A DNA stretch of 64,000 nucleotides, taken from the NCBI GenBank assembly GCA_045106475.1, contig JBGCEO010000038.1, positions 40,577-104,576 on the forward strand. Reading direction: 5' to 3'. The notes beneath the pieces were generated by a model, which saw nothing but the letters and a program-made list of their open reading frames with translations, was not told where the DNA came from and made no database searches. Numbering within the stretch: the first letter of the stretch is position 1; the number at the start of each line of letters is the position of its first letter. A program made the translations under genes and the position numbers. The DNA comes from Granulosicoccus sp045106475 (GTDB lineage Bacteria > Pseudomonadota > Gammaproteobacteria > Granulosicoccales > Granulosicoccaceae). Shown piece by piece: positions 26,629 to 36,358 of the stretch.

Positions 26629-27588
26629 TTAGGGCGTGCTACTAGTGGTTATGAATAAGGCCGCATTGCCCTGCTGTTGAATGGCAAACACAACTCGCTC
26701 CAGATCGGTGAAAATACTGCTGAAACCTGCCCCCATCTCTGCCTGCGTTGCAGCCGAAAACGCGAACTGCCCATCATCCCTCACCTCACAATCCACATCA
26801 ATTGCGTCTGTTCCAAAACCGGAGAACGCTGAAATGGTTATAAAAGCATCCGGGTTGGTACCTGGGGTCCAAGTAAACGTAGTGCCAGGTGTAACCAAAG
26901 ATCCTGATACAGGCGATGAGACTATCAAACGCTCAACAACGGGAATGCTGATCGATGGAAATGCGGGAAACACATCGCCGGGAATACTAGCCGTCAGCTG
27001 CGACGGGATCGAACCGGAAATGGTCTCAGGATCTGACACATAAAAATCGAAGCCAAATTGATTTTCTCGTACCAACTCGGCGTATGTTCCCGATGCAGAT
27101 ATAAACGGTATTACTTCGCCGGCGCTCACCGTATTAAAGTCAACCGCGAGATTTCCGGGCAGACCTACATCTGTATCAGTTATATCAATTGCTTCCACGG
27201 TGCAAGTGTCTAGCGTTGGCATTAGCCCGGTTTGTAATACACTGCCCAGAACACTCGAAGAAAAACCAACAAAGAAGCCACTGATCTCCACTTCGTCGCT
27301 CGAAGTAGTTTCAGTTACGTCCAGTATGCCCAGAAATTGAGTACCATCAGTCAGGGTGATGCCACCCGTACCAGTGCCACCGCCAGTAGTACCGGCTCCG
27401 GTATCACCACCAGTAGTGCCAGCCCCGGTATCACCGCCCGTAGTGCCAGCTCCAGTATCACCGTCTGTGGTACCAGCGCTGGTACTACCATTTTGATTCG
27501 CAGCAACCGTGGGGCTGTCAGAGCTGCTACACGCTACAAGAGTTGCAGACAAGGCTAGACCAGTGAGCCACGTGTATTTTGTTTTCAA
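26629..27588 (-). CDS. Putative lipoprotein with Gly/Thr-rich repeat linker, unknown function
   Basis: The 319-aa protein has a lipoprotein signal ending in LVAC (Cys near 20). A linker of four 9-residue units close to DTGAGTTGG covers about residues 43-76. The remaining 240 residues appear beta-rich, with proline-spaced segments (IVSSPVSGSLVTPGTTFTWTP), perhaps one or two beta-sandwich domains. No family was recognised. ATG 27588 sits directly before the signal peptide. Confidence 0.7.
   Translation of the reverse strand: MKTKYTWLTGLALSATLVACSSSDSPTVAANQNGSTSAGTTDGDTGAGTTGGDTGAGTTGGDTGAGTTGGGTGTGGITLTDGTQFLGILDVTETTSSDEVEISGFFVGFSSSVLGSVLQTGLMPTLDTCTVEAIDITDTDVGLPGNLAVDFNTVSAGEVIPFISASGTYAELVRENQFGFDFYVSDPETISGSIPSQLTASIPGDVFPAFPSISIPVVERLIVSSPVSGSLVTPGTTFTWTPGTNPDAFITISAFSGFGTDAIDVDCEVRDDGQFAFSAATQAEMGAGFSSIFTDLERVVFAIQQQGNAALFITTSSTP
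27380..27474 (-). repeat. 27-bp tandem repeat within the lipoprotein gene
   Basis: About 3.5 imperfect copies of a 27-bp unit encode the DTGAGTTGG linker. Copies differ mainly at third codon positions. Unit number could vary between strains by slippage without breaking the frame. Confidence 0.75.
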
Positions 27589-27861
27589 AGCAGTATTTCC
27601 TTTTTTGACGGATGAGATCAGTTTAGCGAGTCACGCTGGGGACGCTATTTGCAAACGACCAATCAATCAAAAAGATTTGGCGTCAGTACCTGAACCCGCT
27701 CGAGGCTGCACCCTATGTCAACTGTATAGAATATGCAAGGCTGCCATCACGTGCCAACACCTTGATTACCACGCTAAATATCAGCGTAGCACTAAGCCCT
27801 GTCGCGCCTTTTTAGGCAATTTCAGTCGAACCAAAACTATGCTAAATCATAGTTATCCTTT
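27589..27861. other. Intergenic region, no gene recognised
   Basis: These 273 bp separate two minus-strand genes. No ORF with a ribosome site, strong hairpin or T-run terminator was seen. It probably carries the promoter of the downstream lipoprotein gene, though no clear hexamer pair stands out. Confidence 0.5.
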
Positions 27862-28338
27862 CTACTTTGAGAGCTTTTCCCACGCAGCATCTGACGCGAT
27901 CTTGTACGTTTTCCAATTGCCATCAGTCCACCTATCGCGACCACGCTTGGCATAAAAAAGGTAGAGCTTGTCGTCAAATATTTCCCAATGAGAACCATCA
28001 GTGCGAATTAGCCCCTCTCCCAGACTCAAAGCATTAGCACAATGACCATTGTAGGCTGGCGCGTATTGCTCCGGATTGTCTGCAAAAAGCTTACTGCTTT
28101 GCTCCGATGCAAAGCGCCACTTCGCCCCCTTGTAGTTCACGACATATTTCTTGATACCCTCCACCGCATCGGCTTGTGGCTCTTTGCTGATTTGATGGTA
28201 CTCAACCGAATCATGTCCACCAATAGCCACTCCTGACAAACGGGATTTAGCTACCGGCTCAGCAGCCAGTGCTGTCGCAGCAAACAGACTGGTGATCAAA
28301 CTGACGGCTAGTAGAATGGGATGGATAATCGATTTCAT
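27862..28338 (-). CDS. YHS domain-containing exported protein
   Basis: This 158-aa protein has a signal peptide (LLAVSLITSLFAATALA, cleavage near residue 26). The YHS-like core is GVAIGGHDSVEYHQ, then YKGAKWRFASEQSSKLFADNPEQYAPAYNGHCANAL and LYLFYAKRGRDRW. YHS domains are associated with metal handling, but the family function is not fixed. Periplasmic location is predicted. It stands just downstream of the molybdopterin oxidoreductase on the same strand, 69 bp apart. Confidence 0.85.
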   Translation of the reverse strand: MKSIIHPILLAVSLITSLFAATALAAEPVAKSRLSGVAIGGHDSVEYHQISKEPQADAVEGIKKYVVNYKGAKWRFASEQSSKLFADNPEQYAPAYNGHCANALSLGEGLIRTDGSHWEIFDDKLYLFYAKRGRDRWTDGNWKTYKIASDAAWEKLSK

Positions 28339-28407
28339 GACTTTACGCTATGGTAGGAATAACAAACAACGACTCTGAAATCGATGAAAAGTTTCAGCGT
28401 CAGCGCA

Positions 28408-30501
28408 TCAAGCTGCTGGTCGAGCATCCCCATCTGCTGCTCTTACCCAAACGGCCGTGTCATGGAAAACAGCGCCACCGTTAGGTTTTGCAGGCTTGCT
28501 GCTCACCAAGGTATTAACACCCAGACCGCCTGCAAAATCCTTGTTAGCCCAGAGACTCTCAACAACAACGGTGCCCGCTTGCACACCCTCAAAACGCTGC
28601 GCGATAAGCGAAATTTCGCCTTGCTCATTACCCAAACTCACGAGCTGACCATCACTGAGCTTGAACCGTGCTAGATCATCTGGATGCAGGCGTGCAACAG
28701 GTTTCTTCTCCATCCGGCGACTAGAAACTGTTTCAGTAAAACTGGTATTAAGGTACTGCCTGGCTGGCGCAGTAACCAAGCGCAGAGGGCAGTGCTGAGT
28801 AGACTCATCGATGACCGCCCAATGGTCAGGAAAAGCAGGCATATCTACCGTGTCATTTCCCACCGAGCTCCAATCAGGTGAAAAATGAAACAACTTATCC
28901 GGAGTGCCAAAGCCATTGAGAAAATTAGTTTCTTCGAAGGTTTCAGCTGCGCTGTCATACCCTCCACTCTTAACCAGATCATCAAAGCCGGGGAGCGATG
29001 ATACATCAAGCATATGGTCGATAATTTCTTTCTCAGACATCCTGAATCCCGGATGATCCAAATGCAGTCGTTCAGCCAGTGCCTGCAGAACAGCATGATT
29101 ACTTCGGCATTCTCCAGGGGGATCTATGAGCTTTGGGCCAATTTGAATATGCGTATGACCGCCAGCTACATAGATATCATCATGTTCAAGAAACATCGTA
29201 GCTGGCAATACGATATCCGCGAGTTGCGCTGTCTCGGTCATGAACTGTTCATGCACAACCGTGAAAAGATCCTGTCTAGCTAGCCCTGACAACACTCGCC
29301 GAGTATCAGGCGCAACGACGGCCGGGTTGGTATTCTGAATAAACAGGGCTTCTACGCCGGCGCCACCCTGAAGATCTTCGGGGTTTCCATTCAGTATCTC
29401 GCCTATGCGCGATTGATCGAATATCCGGGTGTTGGTGATCAGCTCACTAGCATTAACAATAGAGCGATCAAGCGCATACAGCTCTCCGTTTGAGTACAAG
29501 GCACCCCCGCCCTCATATTTCCATGCACCCGTAATAGCAGGAAGGCAAGTGGCAGCATGCATGTTTACTGCACCGTTACGCGATCGGGAAAACCCATACC
29601 CCAATCGAATGAAACTCTTCTTTGTTTTTCCGTAGAGCCTTGCAAACTCAACGATTTGCTCTACCGGCAGTCCCGTTATATCCGCCGCCCAGGATGGTGT
29701 TCGAGTGCTGAGATGGGCACGAAGTTCATCCGGTTTATCGGTGTGCGTTGCCATGAACTCAGTATCGGCAAAACCTTCCTCAAACAGCACATGCATGACG
29801 GCACAGGCAAGAGCACCATCGGTTCCGGGTTTTAGCATTAAATGAAGGTCTGCCTTGTCGGCAGTCTTTGTTCTGTAGGGGTCAATCACAACAAACTTTG
29901 CCCCATTTAAACGCTTGGCCTTTGCCACATGGTGCATAACATTCACCTGTGTACTAACCGGGTTTCCACCCCACATGACGATCAAATCACTATGATGCAT
30001 GACACGTGCATCACTGCCCTTCTTAGCACCTGTACCTACCAGATATCCTGCATCCGCCAATGCAGTGCAGTATGTGGAGTGTTGACGTGAAGTCTGGTAA
30101 GCATGACGAAAACGATCCAGACCATCTCGTTGAACCAAACCCATAGTGCCCGCATAGTGGAATGGCCAGATGGCTTCACTCCCACTGCCTTTGCAAATAG
30201 CTTCAAAACGTTGAGCAATAGTACTTAGTGCTTCATCCCACGAAACCGGGATGAAATCTGCGGGATCATAAGCCTTATCTTTAGATGCAACTCGCTTTAA
30301 TGGTGTCAACAAGCGATCAGGGTGATGCACGCGTTCGGCATAACGGGACACTTTGGCGCAAATTACACCCTGGGTATAGGAATGATCCTTTGCACCGTAA
30401 ACACGACCGATGGTAGTGCCATCCAATACCTCGACATCCAGTGCACAAACACTGGGGCAATCATGTGGACAGGCACTGCGTTGACGATTACCCACTAACA
30501 A
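28408..30501 (-). CDS. Molybdopterin-dependent oxidoreductase (DMSO reductase family)
   Basis: This 697-aa enzyme is predicted to bind a 4Fe-4S cluster through C11, C15, C19 and C48 (CPHDCPSVC...VICAK) and a bis-molybdopterin guanine dinucleotide cofactor. A cysteine in HSTYCTALAD (residue 145) is the best candidate metal ligand. Further family motifs are WGGNPVST, VVIDPYRTKTADKAD, LKPGTDGALA and the C-terminal dinucleotide-binding domain after about residue 570. No Tat signal is present, so it acts in the cytoplasm, like the single-subunit BisC/formate-dehydrogenase-like group. The substrate is unknown. No electron-transfer subunit is adjacent. Confidence 0.88.
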   Translation of the reverse strand: MLVGNRQRSACPHDCPSVCALDVEVLDGTTIGRVYGAKDHSYTQGVICAKVSRYAERVHHPDRLLTPLKRVASKDKAYDPADFIPVSWDEALSTIAQRFEAICKGSGSEAIWPFHYAGTMGLVQRDGLDRFRHAYQTSRQHSTYCTALADAGYLVGTGAKKGSDARVMHHSDLIVMWGGNPVSTQVNVMHHVAKAKRLNGAKFVVIDPYRTKTADKADLHLMLKPGTDGALACAVMHVLFEEGFADTEFMATHTDKPDELRAHLSTRTPSWAADITGLPVEQIVEFARLYGKTKKSFIRLGYGFSRSRNGAVNMHAATCLPAITGAWKYEGGGALYSNGELYALDRSIVNASELITNTRIFDQSRIGEILNGNPEDLQGGAGVEALFIQNTNPAVVAPDTRRVLSGLARQDLFTVVHEQFMTETAQLADIVLPATMFLEHDDIYVAGGHTHIQIGPKLIDPPGECRSNHAVLQALAERLHLDHPGFRMSEKEIIDHMLDVSSLPGFDDLVKSGGYDSAAETFEETNFLNGFGTPDKLFHFSPDWSSVGNDTVDMPAFPDHWAVIDESTQHCPLRLVTAPARQYLNTSFTETVSSRRMEKKPVARLHPDDLARFKLSDGQLVSLGNEQGEISLIAQRFEGVQAGTVVVESLWANKDFAGGLGVNTLVSSKPAKPNGGAVFHDTAVWVRAADGDARPAA

Positions 30502-30576
30502 TCAATTCCTATGCTGTTACTCGAATCAAGCCAGACTTAAACCTAAAAGAAAAACAAAACAAGCCGTTTAGATATC

Positions 30577-31749
30577 CTATAGCTCAAGCGATTTCCAGAC
30601 CCCGCCTTCCTGTGAGGAAGTCACCACAGCGGAAACAAAAGCAACGCCTGCAAGTCCATCCTGTACAGTGGGAAGCAGACTAGGCGTTGAAGACGATTCA
30701 CCACTGCGCATTTCTATGATGGACTGTGCTGCATCGGAGTACAAGTTTGCAAACCCTTCCAGATACCCTTCAGGGTGCCCACCGGGGATTCGGGTGACCG
30801 CATTAGCGGCATCATTTGCACCGCTACCACCGCGTGTTAGCAACTGTTTGGGTTCACCTAAGGCAGTAAACCACAGGTAATTGGGGTCTTCCTGACTCCA
30901 TTCGATACCGCCTTTGCTGCCATACACACGAAGCCGAAGGGCGTTTTCGTTACCCGGTGCTACCTGACTTGACCACAACATGCCACGCGCACCACCTTTG
31001 TATCGGAGCATCACATTCGCATTGTCATCCAGTTGACGACCATCAACAAATGATTGTATGTCAGCACACAAGGTATCCAATTCAAGTTGAGTTACAAAGC
31101 CAGCCAGGTTAAAGGCATGGGTACCAATGTCACCAATGCAACCACCCATACCTGATCGTTCTGGATCGGTCCTCCAGCCAGCCTGTTTTTGACCACTATC
31201 CTCAAGCTTAGTGGATAGCCAATCTTGAGGATACTCAACTTGAACCACCCTGATATCACCTAGGTCGCCCTGCTCCACCATCGAGCGAGCTTGACGTATC
31301 ATCGGGTAACCAGTGTAGTTGTGAGTCAACACAAATATCGCGTTTGATTGTTCGGCAATCGCAACCAGCTCACGGGCATCCGCGAGACTAGAGGTTAAGG
31401 GCTTGTCGCAAATGACGTGAATGCCTTGCTCAAGAAACGCTCGCGCCACTGAGTAGTGAAGATGGTTAGGTGTCACGATACTAACGGCCTCTATGCCATC
31501 GGCTCTAGCCGCTTCTTGTTGAGCCATATCATTAAAACTGTCATAGGCTCTATCCGCTGCAACACCCAATTCGGCTGCAGACGCTTTAGCTTTGTCGGTG
31601 GTTGAAGAGAATGCGCCGGCGACTAATTCATAGTGATCATCGAGCCGGGATGCCATACGATGCACCCCACCAATGAATGCATCACGGCCACCACCGACCA
31701 TGCCCAGTCGAATGCGCGGTGGTTTTTCCGATGTTTGCTCATCAGTCAT
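30577..31749 (-). CDS. Gfo/Idh/MocA family NAD(P)-dependent oxidoreductase
   Basis: The 390-aa protein has an N-terminal Rossmann fold (RLGMVGGGRDAFIGGVHRMA, residues 14-33) and the conserved lysine motif VICDKPLTSS. The C-terminal domain has GWRTDPERSGMGGCIGDIGTHAFNL, where Asp and His are likely catalytic. Members oxidise sugars, inositols or their derivatives. It starts 3 bp after the end of the isomerase gene, so the two form an operon and probably act in one sugar or inositol pathway. The substrate is not evident. Confidence 0.9.
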   Translation of the reverse strand: MTDEQTSEKPPRIRLGMVGGGRDAFIGGVHRMASRLDDHYELVAGAFSSTTDKAKASAAELGVAADRAYDSFNDMAQQEAARADGIEAVSIVTPNHLHYSVARAFLEQGIHVICDKPLTSSLADARELVAIAEQSNAIFVLTHNYTGYPMIRQARSMVEQGDLGDIRVVQVEYPQDWLSTKLEDSGQKQAGWRTDPERSGMGGCIGDIGTHAFNLAGFVTQLELDTLCADIQSFVDGRQLDDNANVMLRYKGGARGMLWSSQVAPGNENALRLRVYGSKGGIEWSQEDPNYLWFTALGEPKQLLTRGGSGANDAANAVTRIPGGHPEGYLEGFANLYSDAAQSIIEMRSGESSSTPSLLPTVQDGLAGVAFVSAVVTSSQEGGVWKSLEL

Positions 31750-31752
31750 TAT

Positions 31753-32811
31753 CTAGCCCTCTATGCCAAGCATGCGACGATTAGCAGCTTCATCCGTTCC
31801 ACCATCGGCAAAATCGTCAAACGCACGCTCGGTGACGCGAATGAGGTGATCACTGACAAATTGAGCACCCTCGCGAGCACCGTCTTCAGGATGTTTGAGG
31901 CAACATTCCCACTCAACCACAGCCCAACCATCGAAATCATAGGCCGATAGTTTTGAAAAAATACCCTTGAAATCTACCTGACCATCACCCAGGCTGCGAA
32001 AGCGCCCTGCACGATCCACCCAACTCTGATAACCCGAATAAACACCTTGTCGGCCTGTTGGGTTCAACTCCGCATCCTTGACATGAAACATGCGAATACG
32101 CTCATGGTAAATATCTATATTGTCCAGATAATCCAGATGTTGCAGGACGTAATGCGATGGGTCGTACAGCATATTGCATCGGGCATGTCCATTGAGCCTC
32201 TCCAGAAACATCTCGAAGGTCACGCCATCATGCAAATCTTCACCAGGGTGTATTTCGTAGCAAATATCAACACCACACTCATCTGCCACATCGAGAATAG
32301 GCCGCCAGCGGTTCGCCAACTCATCGAACGCAGTCTCAACCAGGCCAGCCGGACGTTGCGGCCAAGGGTAGACATACGGCCAGGCTAATGCACCTGAGAA
32401 TGTTGCATGCGCATCAATCCCCATGTGTTGCGAAGCCTTGAGCGCTTTCTTAACCTGATCGACCGCCCACGCCTGACGCGCAGAGGGATTTCCGCGTACC
32501 TCGGGGGCGGCGAACCCATCAAAAGCCTCATCATACGCAGGATGAACAGCGACCAGCTGACCTTGCAAGTGGGTAGATAATTCCGTTATTTCGATGCCAT
32601 TATTCCGTGCAACGCCTGCAATCTCATCGCAATAGTCCTTAGAGCTTGCAGCTTTCTCTAAATCGAAAAGCCTGGCATCCCAACTGGGAATCTGCACCCC
32701 CTTGTAACCGCATTCTGCAGCCCACCGGGTAATAGAATCCCAGGAATTGAATGGTGCTTCATCACCGGCAAACTGCGCCAAAAAAAGCGCTGGCCCTTTA
32801 ATATTTTTCAT
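31753..32811 (-). CDS. Sugar phosphate isomerase/epimerase family TIM-barrel protein
   Basis: This 352-aa protein belongs to the xylose-isomerase-like AP_endonuc_2 superfamily. Predicted divalent-metal ligands lie in CYEIHPGED, MLYDPSHY, RMFHVKDAEL and VVEWECC, spread along the barrel. GVQIPSWDARLFDLEK occurs early. Members isomerise keto- and aldo-sugars or inositol intermediates. It is the first gene of a two-gene unit with the Gfo/Idh/MocA enzyme. An upstream region of about 270 bp shared with the divergent DUF1800 gene holds both promoters. Confidence 0.88.
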   Translation of the reverse strand: MKNIKGPALFLAQFAGDEAPFNSWDSITRWAAECGYKGVQIPSWDARLFDLEKAASSKDYCDEIAGVARNNGIEITELSTHLQGQLVAVHPAYDEAFDGFAAPEVRGNPSARQAWAVDQVKKALKASQHMGIDAHATFSGALAWPYVYPWPQRPAGLVETAFDELANRWRPILDVADECGVDICYEIHPGEDLHDGVTFEMFLERLNGHARCNMLYDPSHYVLQHLDYLDNIDIYHERIRMFHVKDAELNPTGRQGVYSGYQSWVDRAGRFRSLGDGQVDFKGIFSKLSAYDFDGWAVVEWECCLKHPEDGAREGAQFVSDHLIRVTERAFDDFADGGTDEAANRRMLGIEG

Positions 32812-33083
32812 TTAGTCTCCCCTTTTTCAACCGCTAAGGTTAAGTCAAATCAGGCGTTCGAACAACTCAGCACAGATAGGCGAGAACGCTGGCAGCATTT
32901 AGAGTTATCTCTAAGCAAGGCGCTCAATAGCTGTGAACTGCGTCCCGTTGCAACTCGGAAGCCGGATCAGGGTCAATACCTGCTCAGCAATTACCACTTT
33001 TTAGAACACGCGCAACTTGTGTATCTGTTAATTTGGTGATTATTACTCCGATGCCCCAGGACGCTAGTTGTTACTCGATCAGC

Positions 33084-34886
33084 ATGACCAGAACTTTTCT
33101 CCCAACAGAGCATTCCTACAAAGGCTCAACCTTCGTCCGACTGGCAATTTCGGTACTGCTACCCCTGTTCTTGTTCGGCTGTGGTGGCGCCGGAGTGGAG
33201 GTTGGCAGCCAACAGGGTAATAGCCCTTCTCCTGGCGTAAATCCAAATATCCCATCTGTCGGGGAGGAACTGGTAGAGCCAGAAACCGGTACACCCAGCG
33301 GCGAACCCGCGCCCACCACCAGTGTATCCAACCTGGATCCTGCTGACGTGGAGGCATCGCGTTTTTTAGCCCAAGCAAGCTTTGGCCCTACGCCCGAGAC
33401 TATCGCACAGCTAAGAGATGAGACAAGCCTGTCTACCTGGATTGACAAACAGCTATCCTTGCCGGTTTCACTCACGGAACCTTACACGCGGGCTAACAGC
33501 AACGGCAGTAATGGAGCAGCGCGCCATGAAGCATGGTGGAACAACGTTCTGGATCAGCCTGACCAACTGAGACAACGAGTCGCATTTGCGCTAAGTCAGA
33601 TTTTTGTTGCCTCGGATCTGGACTACTTGCTGGCTAACAATCAATATGGCATGGCCAACTACTATGACATGCTCAGTAGCAATGCATTTGCTAATTACCG
33701 ACAGTTGCTCGAGGAGGTAACGCTGCATCCGGTCATGGGCGTTTATTTGAGCATGGTTAGAAATGAAAAGGCCAACGTTGCAGAGAACATCCGCCCAGAT
33801 GAAAATTATGCGCGAGAGGTGCTACAGCTCTTCTCGATCGGCCTTTATGAATTGAATAATCGTGCAGAAGCTCTGCCGCTGGACAACCCTCGCCCTGCTT
33901 ACACACAACAGCAAATCGAACAATTTGCACGCGTATTTACAGGTTGGAATTTTGATCGGGTCAACTCTTGGGAGACCAACAATCTAGGCAGTGGGGATGC
34001 GTTCACCACTGCAATGGTACCTGATGAAAGGTTTCACGATAATGGTTCAAAAACACTTCTCAATGATCGTGTTGCACCCGCAGGCTTGAACACTCGTGAG
34101 GACATGAATTTTGCTTTGGACACTATTTTTCAGCACAACAATGTCGGTCCCTTCATATCCAAGCAACTTATACAAAGACTCATAACAAGTAATCCGTCAC
34201 CAGAGTACATTGAACGTATTACGACAGTTTTCAATGACAATGGGCTTGGCGAGCGAGGAGATTTAGGCGCAGTTGTAAAAGCGATTTTATTGGACAGCGA
34301 AGCGCGCACAGGTCACTTGAGCAATCCTGATTTTGGCAAATTGCGCGAACCAGTGATCAGGCAAGCTCATTACTGGCGCGCGCTGAATGGCACACCCGGG
34401 CCCTTATCAGAGGGCGTCCACAATACGCCGAATTTCACCTTGCCTCGCATCGATGAGATGACGGGCCAGGCAGTGATGCAATCACCTTCTGTGTTTAATT
34501 TCTACAAACCTGACAATACGATCGTCGCCGGCGGAAGCACTTTATCCCCGGAGATGCAAATCATGTCGGAAGCGAATCTGGCTTCGACCCATAACAACTA
34601 TCATCACCAAGTCTATCGCTTTAATGATCGTTCTGATTTAAGCGATGACAATCCACGCGTAACCATTGCTCAACTTCAACCGTTGGTTGACCTTGCAGTT
34701 GATCCAAACGAATTGCTTGACTGGTACAACCTTGTATTTTTTTCCGGTGGTATGCCTGATGACATGCGCCAAAGCCTGTTTGATTATATGGGCAATCTGC
34801 CCGGCGACGATGCCGGCAGATTCGCTCGTGTGCAGGACACCTTGTTCATGGTCATGGTCGCACCGCAATTCCATTTGCAACGCTAG
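33084..34886 (+). CDS. DUF1800 domain-containing lipoprotein
   Basis: This 600-aa exported protein has a lipobox in PLFLFGC and then a Ser/Pro/Gly linker to about residue 85. The DUF1800 domain begins at EASRFLAQASFGPTPETIAQL and includes RQRVAFALSQIFVASD, DENYAREVLQLFSIGLYELN, FARVFTGWNFD and LREPVIRQAHYWRAL. Family function is unknown. Members are exported and typically paired with DUF1501 proteins, as here (gap 51 bp). ATG 33084 is the last start before the signal peptide. ATG 33051 and TTG 33033 are alternatives, all with weak ribosome sites. Confidence 0.85.
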   Translation: MTRTFLPTEHSYKGSTFVRLAISVLLPLFLFGCGGAGVEVGSQQGNSPSPGVNPNIPSVGEELVEPETGTPSGEPAPTTSVSNLDPADVEASRFLAQASFGPTPETIAQLRDETSLSTWIDKQLSLPVSLTEPYTRANSNGSNGAARHEAWWNNVLDQPDQLRQRVAFALSQIFVASDLDYLLANNQYGMANYYDMLSSNAFANYRQLLEEVTLHPVMGVYLSMVRNEKANVAENIRPDENYAREVLQLFSIGLYELNNRAEALPLDNPRPAYTQQQIEQFARVFTGWNFDRVNSWETNNLGSGDAFTTAMVPDERFHDNGSKTLLNDRVAPAGLNTREDMNFALDTIFQHNNVGPFISKQLIQRLITSNPSPEYIERITTVFNDNGLGERGDLGAVVKAILLDSEARTGHLSNPDFGKLREPVIRQAHYWRALNGTPGPLSEGVHNTPNFTLPRIDEMTGQAVMQSPSVFNFYKPDNTIVAGGSTLSPEMQIMSEANLASTHNNYHHQVYRFNDRSDLSDDNPRVTIAQLQPLVDLAVDPNELLDWYNLVFFSGGMPDDMRQSLFDYMGNLPGDDAGRFARVQDTLFMVMVAPQFHLQR

Positions 34887-34937
34887 AGCTGCCCATTATC
34901 TTTAACCACATCCACGACTCAATACTGGCTTTTAACC

Positions 34938-36344
34938 ATGCGTAACACTGTCGATAGAGAAAAACGACGTTTACTCAAACATCTCGCCTGCCTGCCTTTG
35001 GCTTCCGGTGTTTCTATGATGATGGGCAACGGCCAGGCCCAGGCTATGACTTGTGAGGGACCCAAATCTCTTGTGTGCATTTTCCTGGCAGGGGGTGCTG
35101 ACTCGTTCAACATGTTTGTACCCGGAGGCAGTGCTTACAACGACTACAGAAACTCAAGAAATGAGCTAGCGGTGCCCGAAGCCGATCTGCTCCCGGTAAA
35201 CGATGCTGAGCAAGGCAGTTTTGCTTTCCACAACCTGCTACCAAGCTTCGAACGGCTCTACTCAGAACAACGACTCAGTGTTGTTAGCAATGCAGGAACC
35301 TTGATCCAACCCACGACAAAGTCTGATTACCTGGGTACGGTTGCGTTGCCGCAGGCGCTGTTTGCGCACAATACCCAGCAGAAGCTATGGCAAACAGGCG
35401 CGGGTATTGTAAACGGCAACAATGCCTTCGGCTGGGGAGGATCTATCAGCGACAATGCTGCGAACTGCAATGGCAACATTCCAGTTGCCCCGGCATTTTC
35501 TATGGGAGGCAGTACCGACTGGCTGGCGTCAGCTAACTCAAATTACATCAGCCTGAATGCAGATGTAGCGGTAGAGAGAATGTACGGTTACGACAATATA
35601 AGTGATTGGATTCCAGCTCAACGATTAAGCCGGGTCGGTGCAACACTAAACGAGTTAATCGCCCAGGGCCAAGCGAGCGGCAACCCACTGTTAACTCGCG
35701 CTATTTCTAATGCCGTGGGTAGAGCTTCGCAGGCTACATCCTCTTTACACGCAGCTCTTCAGGCCAATACGCTGCCTCAGATGCAATACAACGGTCGTAA
35801 CAAACTGGCCAAGCAGTTACATCTGGTGGCCCGACTTATTGCATCCCGGGAGCAACTGGGCATGCAGAAGCAAGTGTTTTTTGTGTTAATGGGGGGGTGG
35901 GATACACACTCAGACCAGCTGGAACGTCTGCCAAGACTGATGACTGATCTCAATGAAGCTGTTGATTCTTTTCAAAACACCATTGACGGTATCAATCTGG
36001 CACCCAGTGTCACATCGTTTACTGCTTCAGATTTCGGGCGCACACTGAGCAGCAATGGTAACGGCACCGACCACGGCTGGGGAGGTCACAGTTTTGTATT
36101 CGGTGATGCTGTGGATGGAGGGCGAGTGATTGGAGACACTCCCAACTACGCCAGAAACAATAACCCGGATGACGCTGGTGAAGAGGACGGAAGTTTCGCT
36201 GGCAGACTCATACCTAAAATATCCGTGAGTCAATATGCGGCGACTTTGTCTCGCTGGATGGGAGTATCCGAGCAGGAGTTGAACAATGCCCTCCCGGATC
36301 TGCAAAATTTCGCCCAAACCGACCTGGGCATAATGCGAAGCTGA
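34938..36344 (+). CDS. DUF1501 domain-containing exported protein
   Basis: The 468-aa protein starts with KRRLLKHLACLPLASGVSMMM, a twin-arginine-like signal, cut near AQA. The DUF1501 domain shows LVCIFLAGGADSFNMFVPG, FVLMGGWDTHSDQ, TASDFGRTLSSNGNGTDHGWGGH and GRLIPKISVSQYAATLSRWMGV. DUF1501 proteins have a sulfatase/alkaline-phosphatase-like core with Asp/His residues in these motifs, but activity is unproven. It is co-directional with and probably co-transcribed with the DUF1800 gene. Tat export would mean it folds, perhaps around a metal, before crossing the membrane. Confidence 0.88.
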   Translation: MRNTVDREKRRLLKHLACLPLASGVSMMMGNGQAQAMTCEGPKSLVCIFLAGGADSFNMFVPGGSAYNDYRNSRNELAVPEADLLPVNDAEQGSFAFHNLLPSFERLYSEQRLSVVSNAGTLIQPTTKSDYLGTVALPQALFAHNTQQKLWQTGAGIVNGNNAFGWGGSISDNAANCNGNIPVAPAFSMGGSTDWLASANSNYISLNADVAVERMYGYDNISDWIPAQRLSRVGATLNELIAQGQASGNPLLTRAISNAVGRASQATSSLHAALQANTLPQMQYNGRNKLAKQLHLVARLIASREQLGMQKQVFFVLMGGWDTHSDQLERLPRLMTDLNEAVDSFQNTIDGINLAPSVTSFTASDFGRTLSSNGNGTDHGWGGHSFVFGDAVDGGRVIGDTPNYARNNNPDDAGEEDGSFAGRLIPKISVSQYAATLSRWMGVSEQELNNALPDLQNFAQTDLGIMRS

Positions 36345-36358
36345 TACGTGCCGGGACT

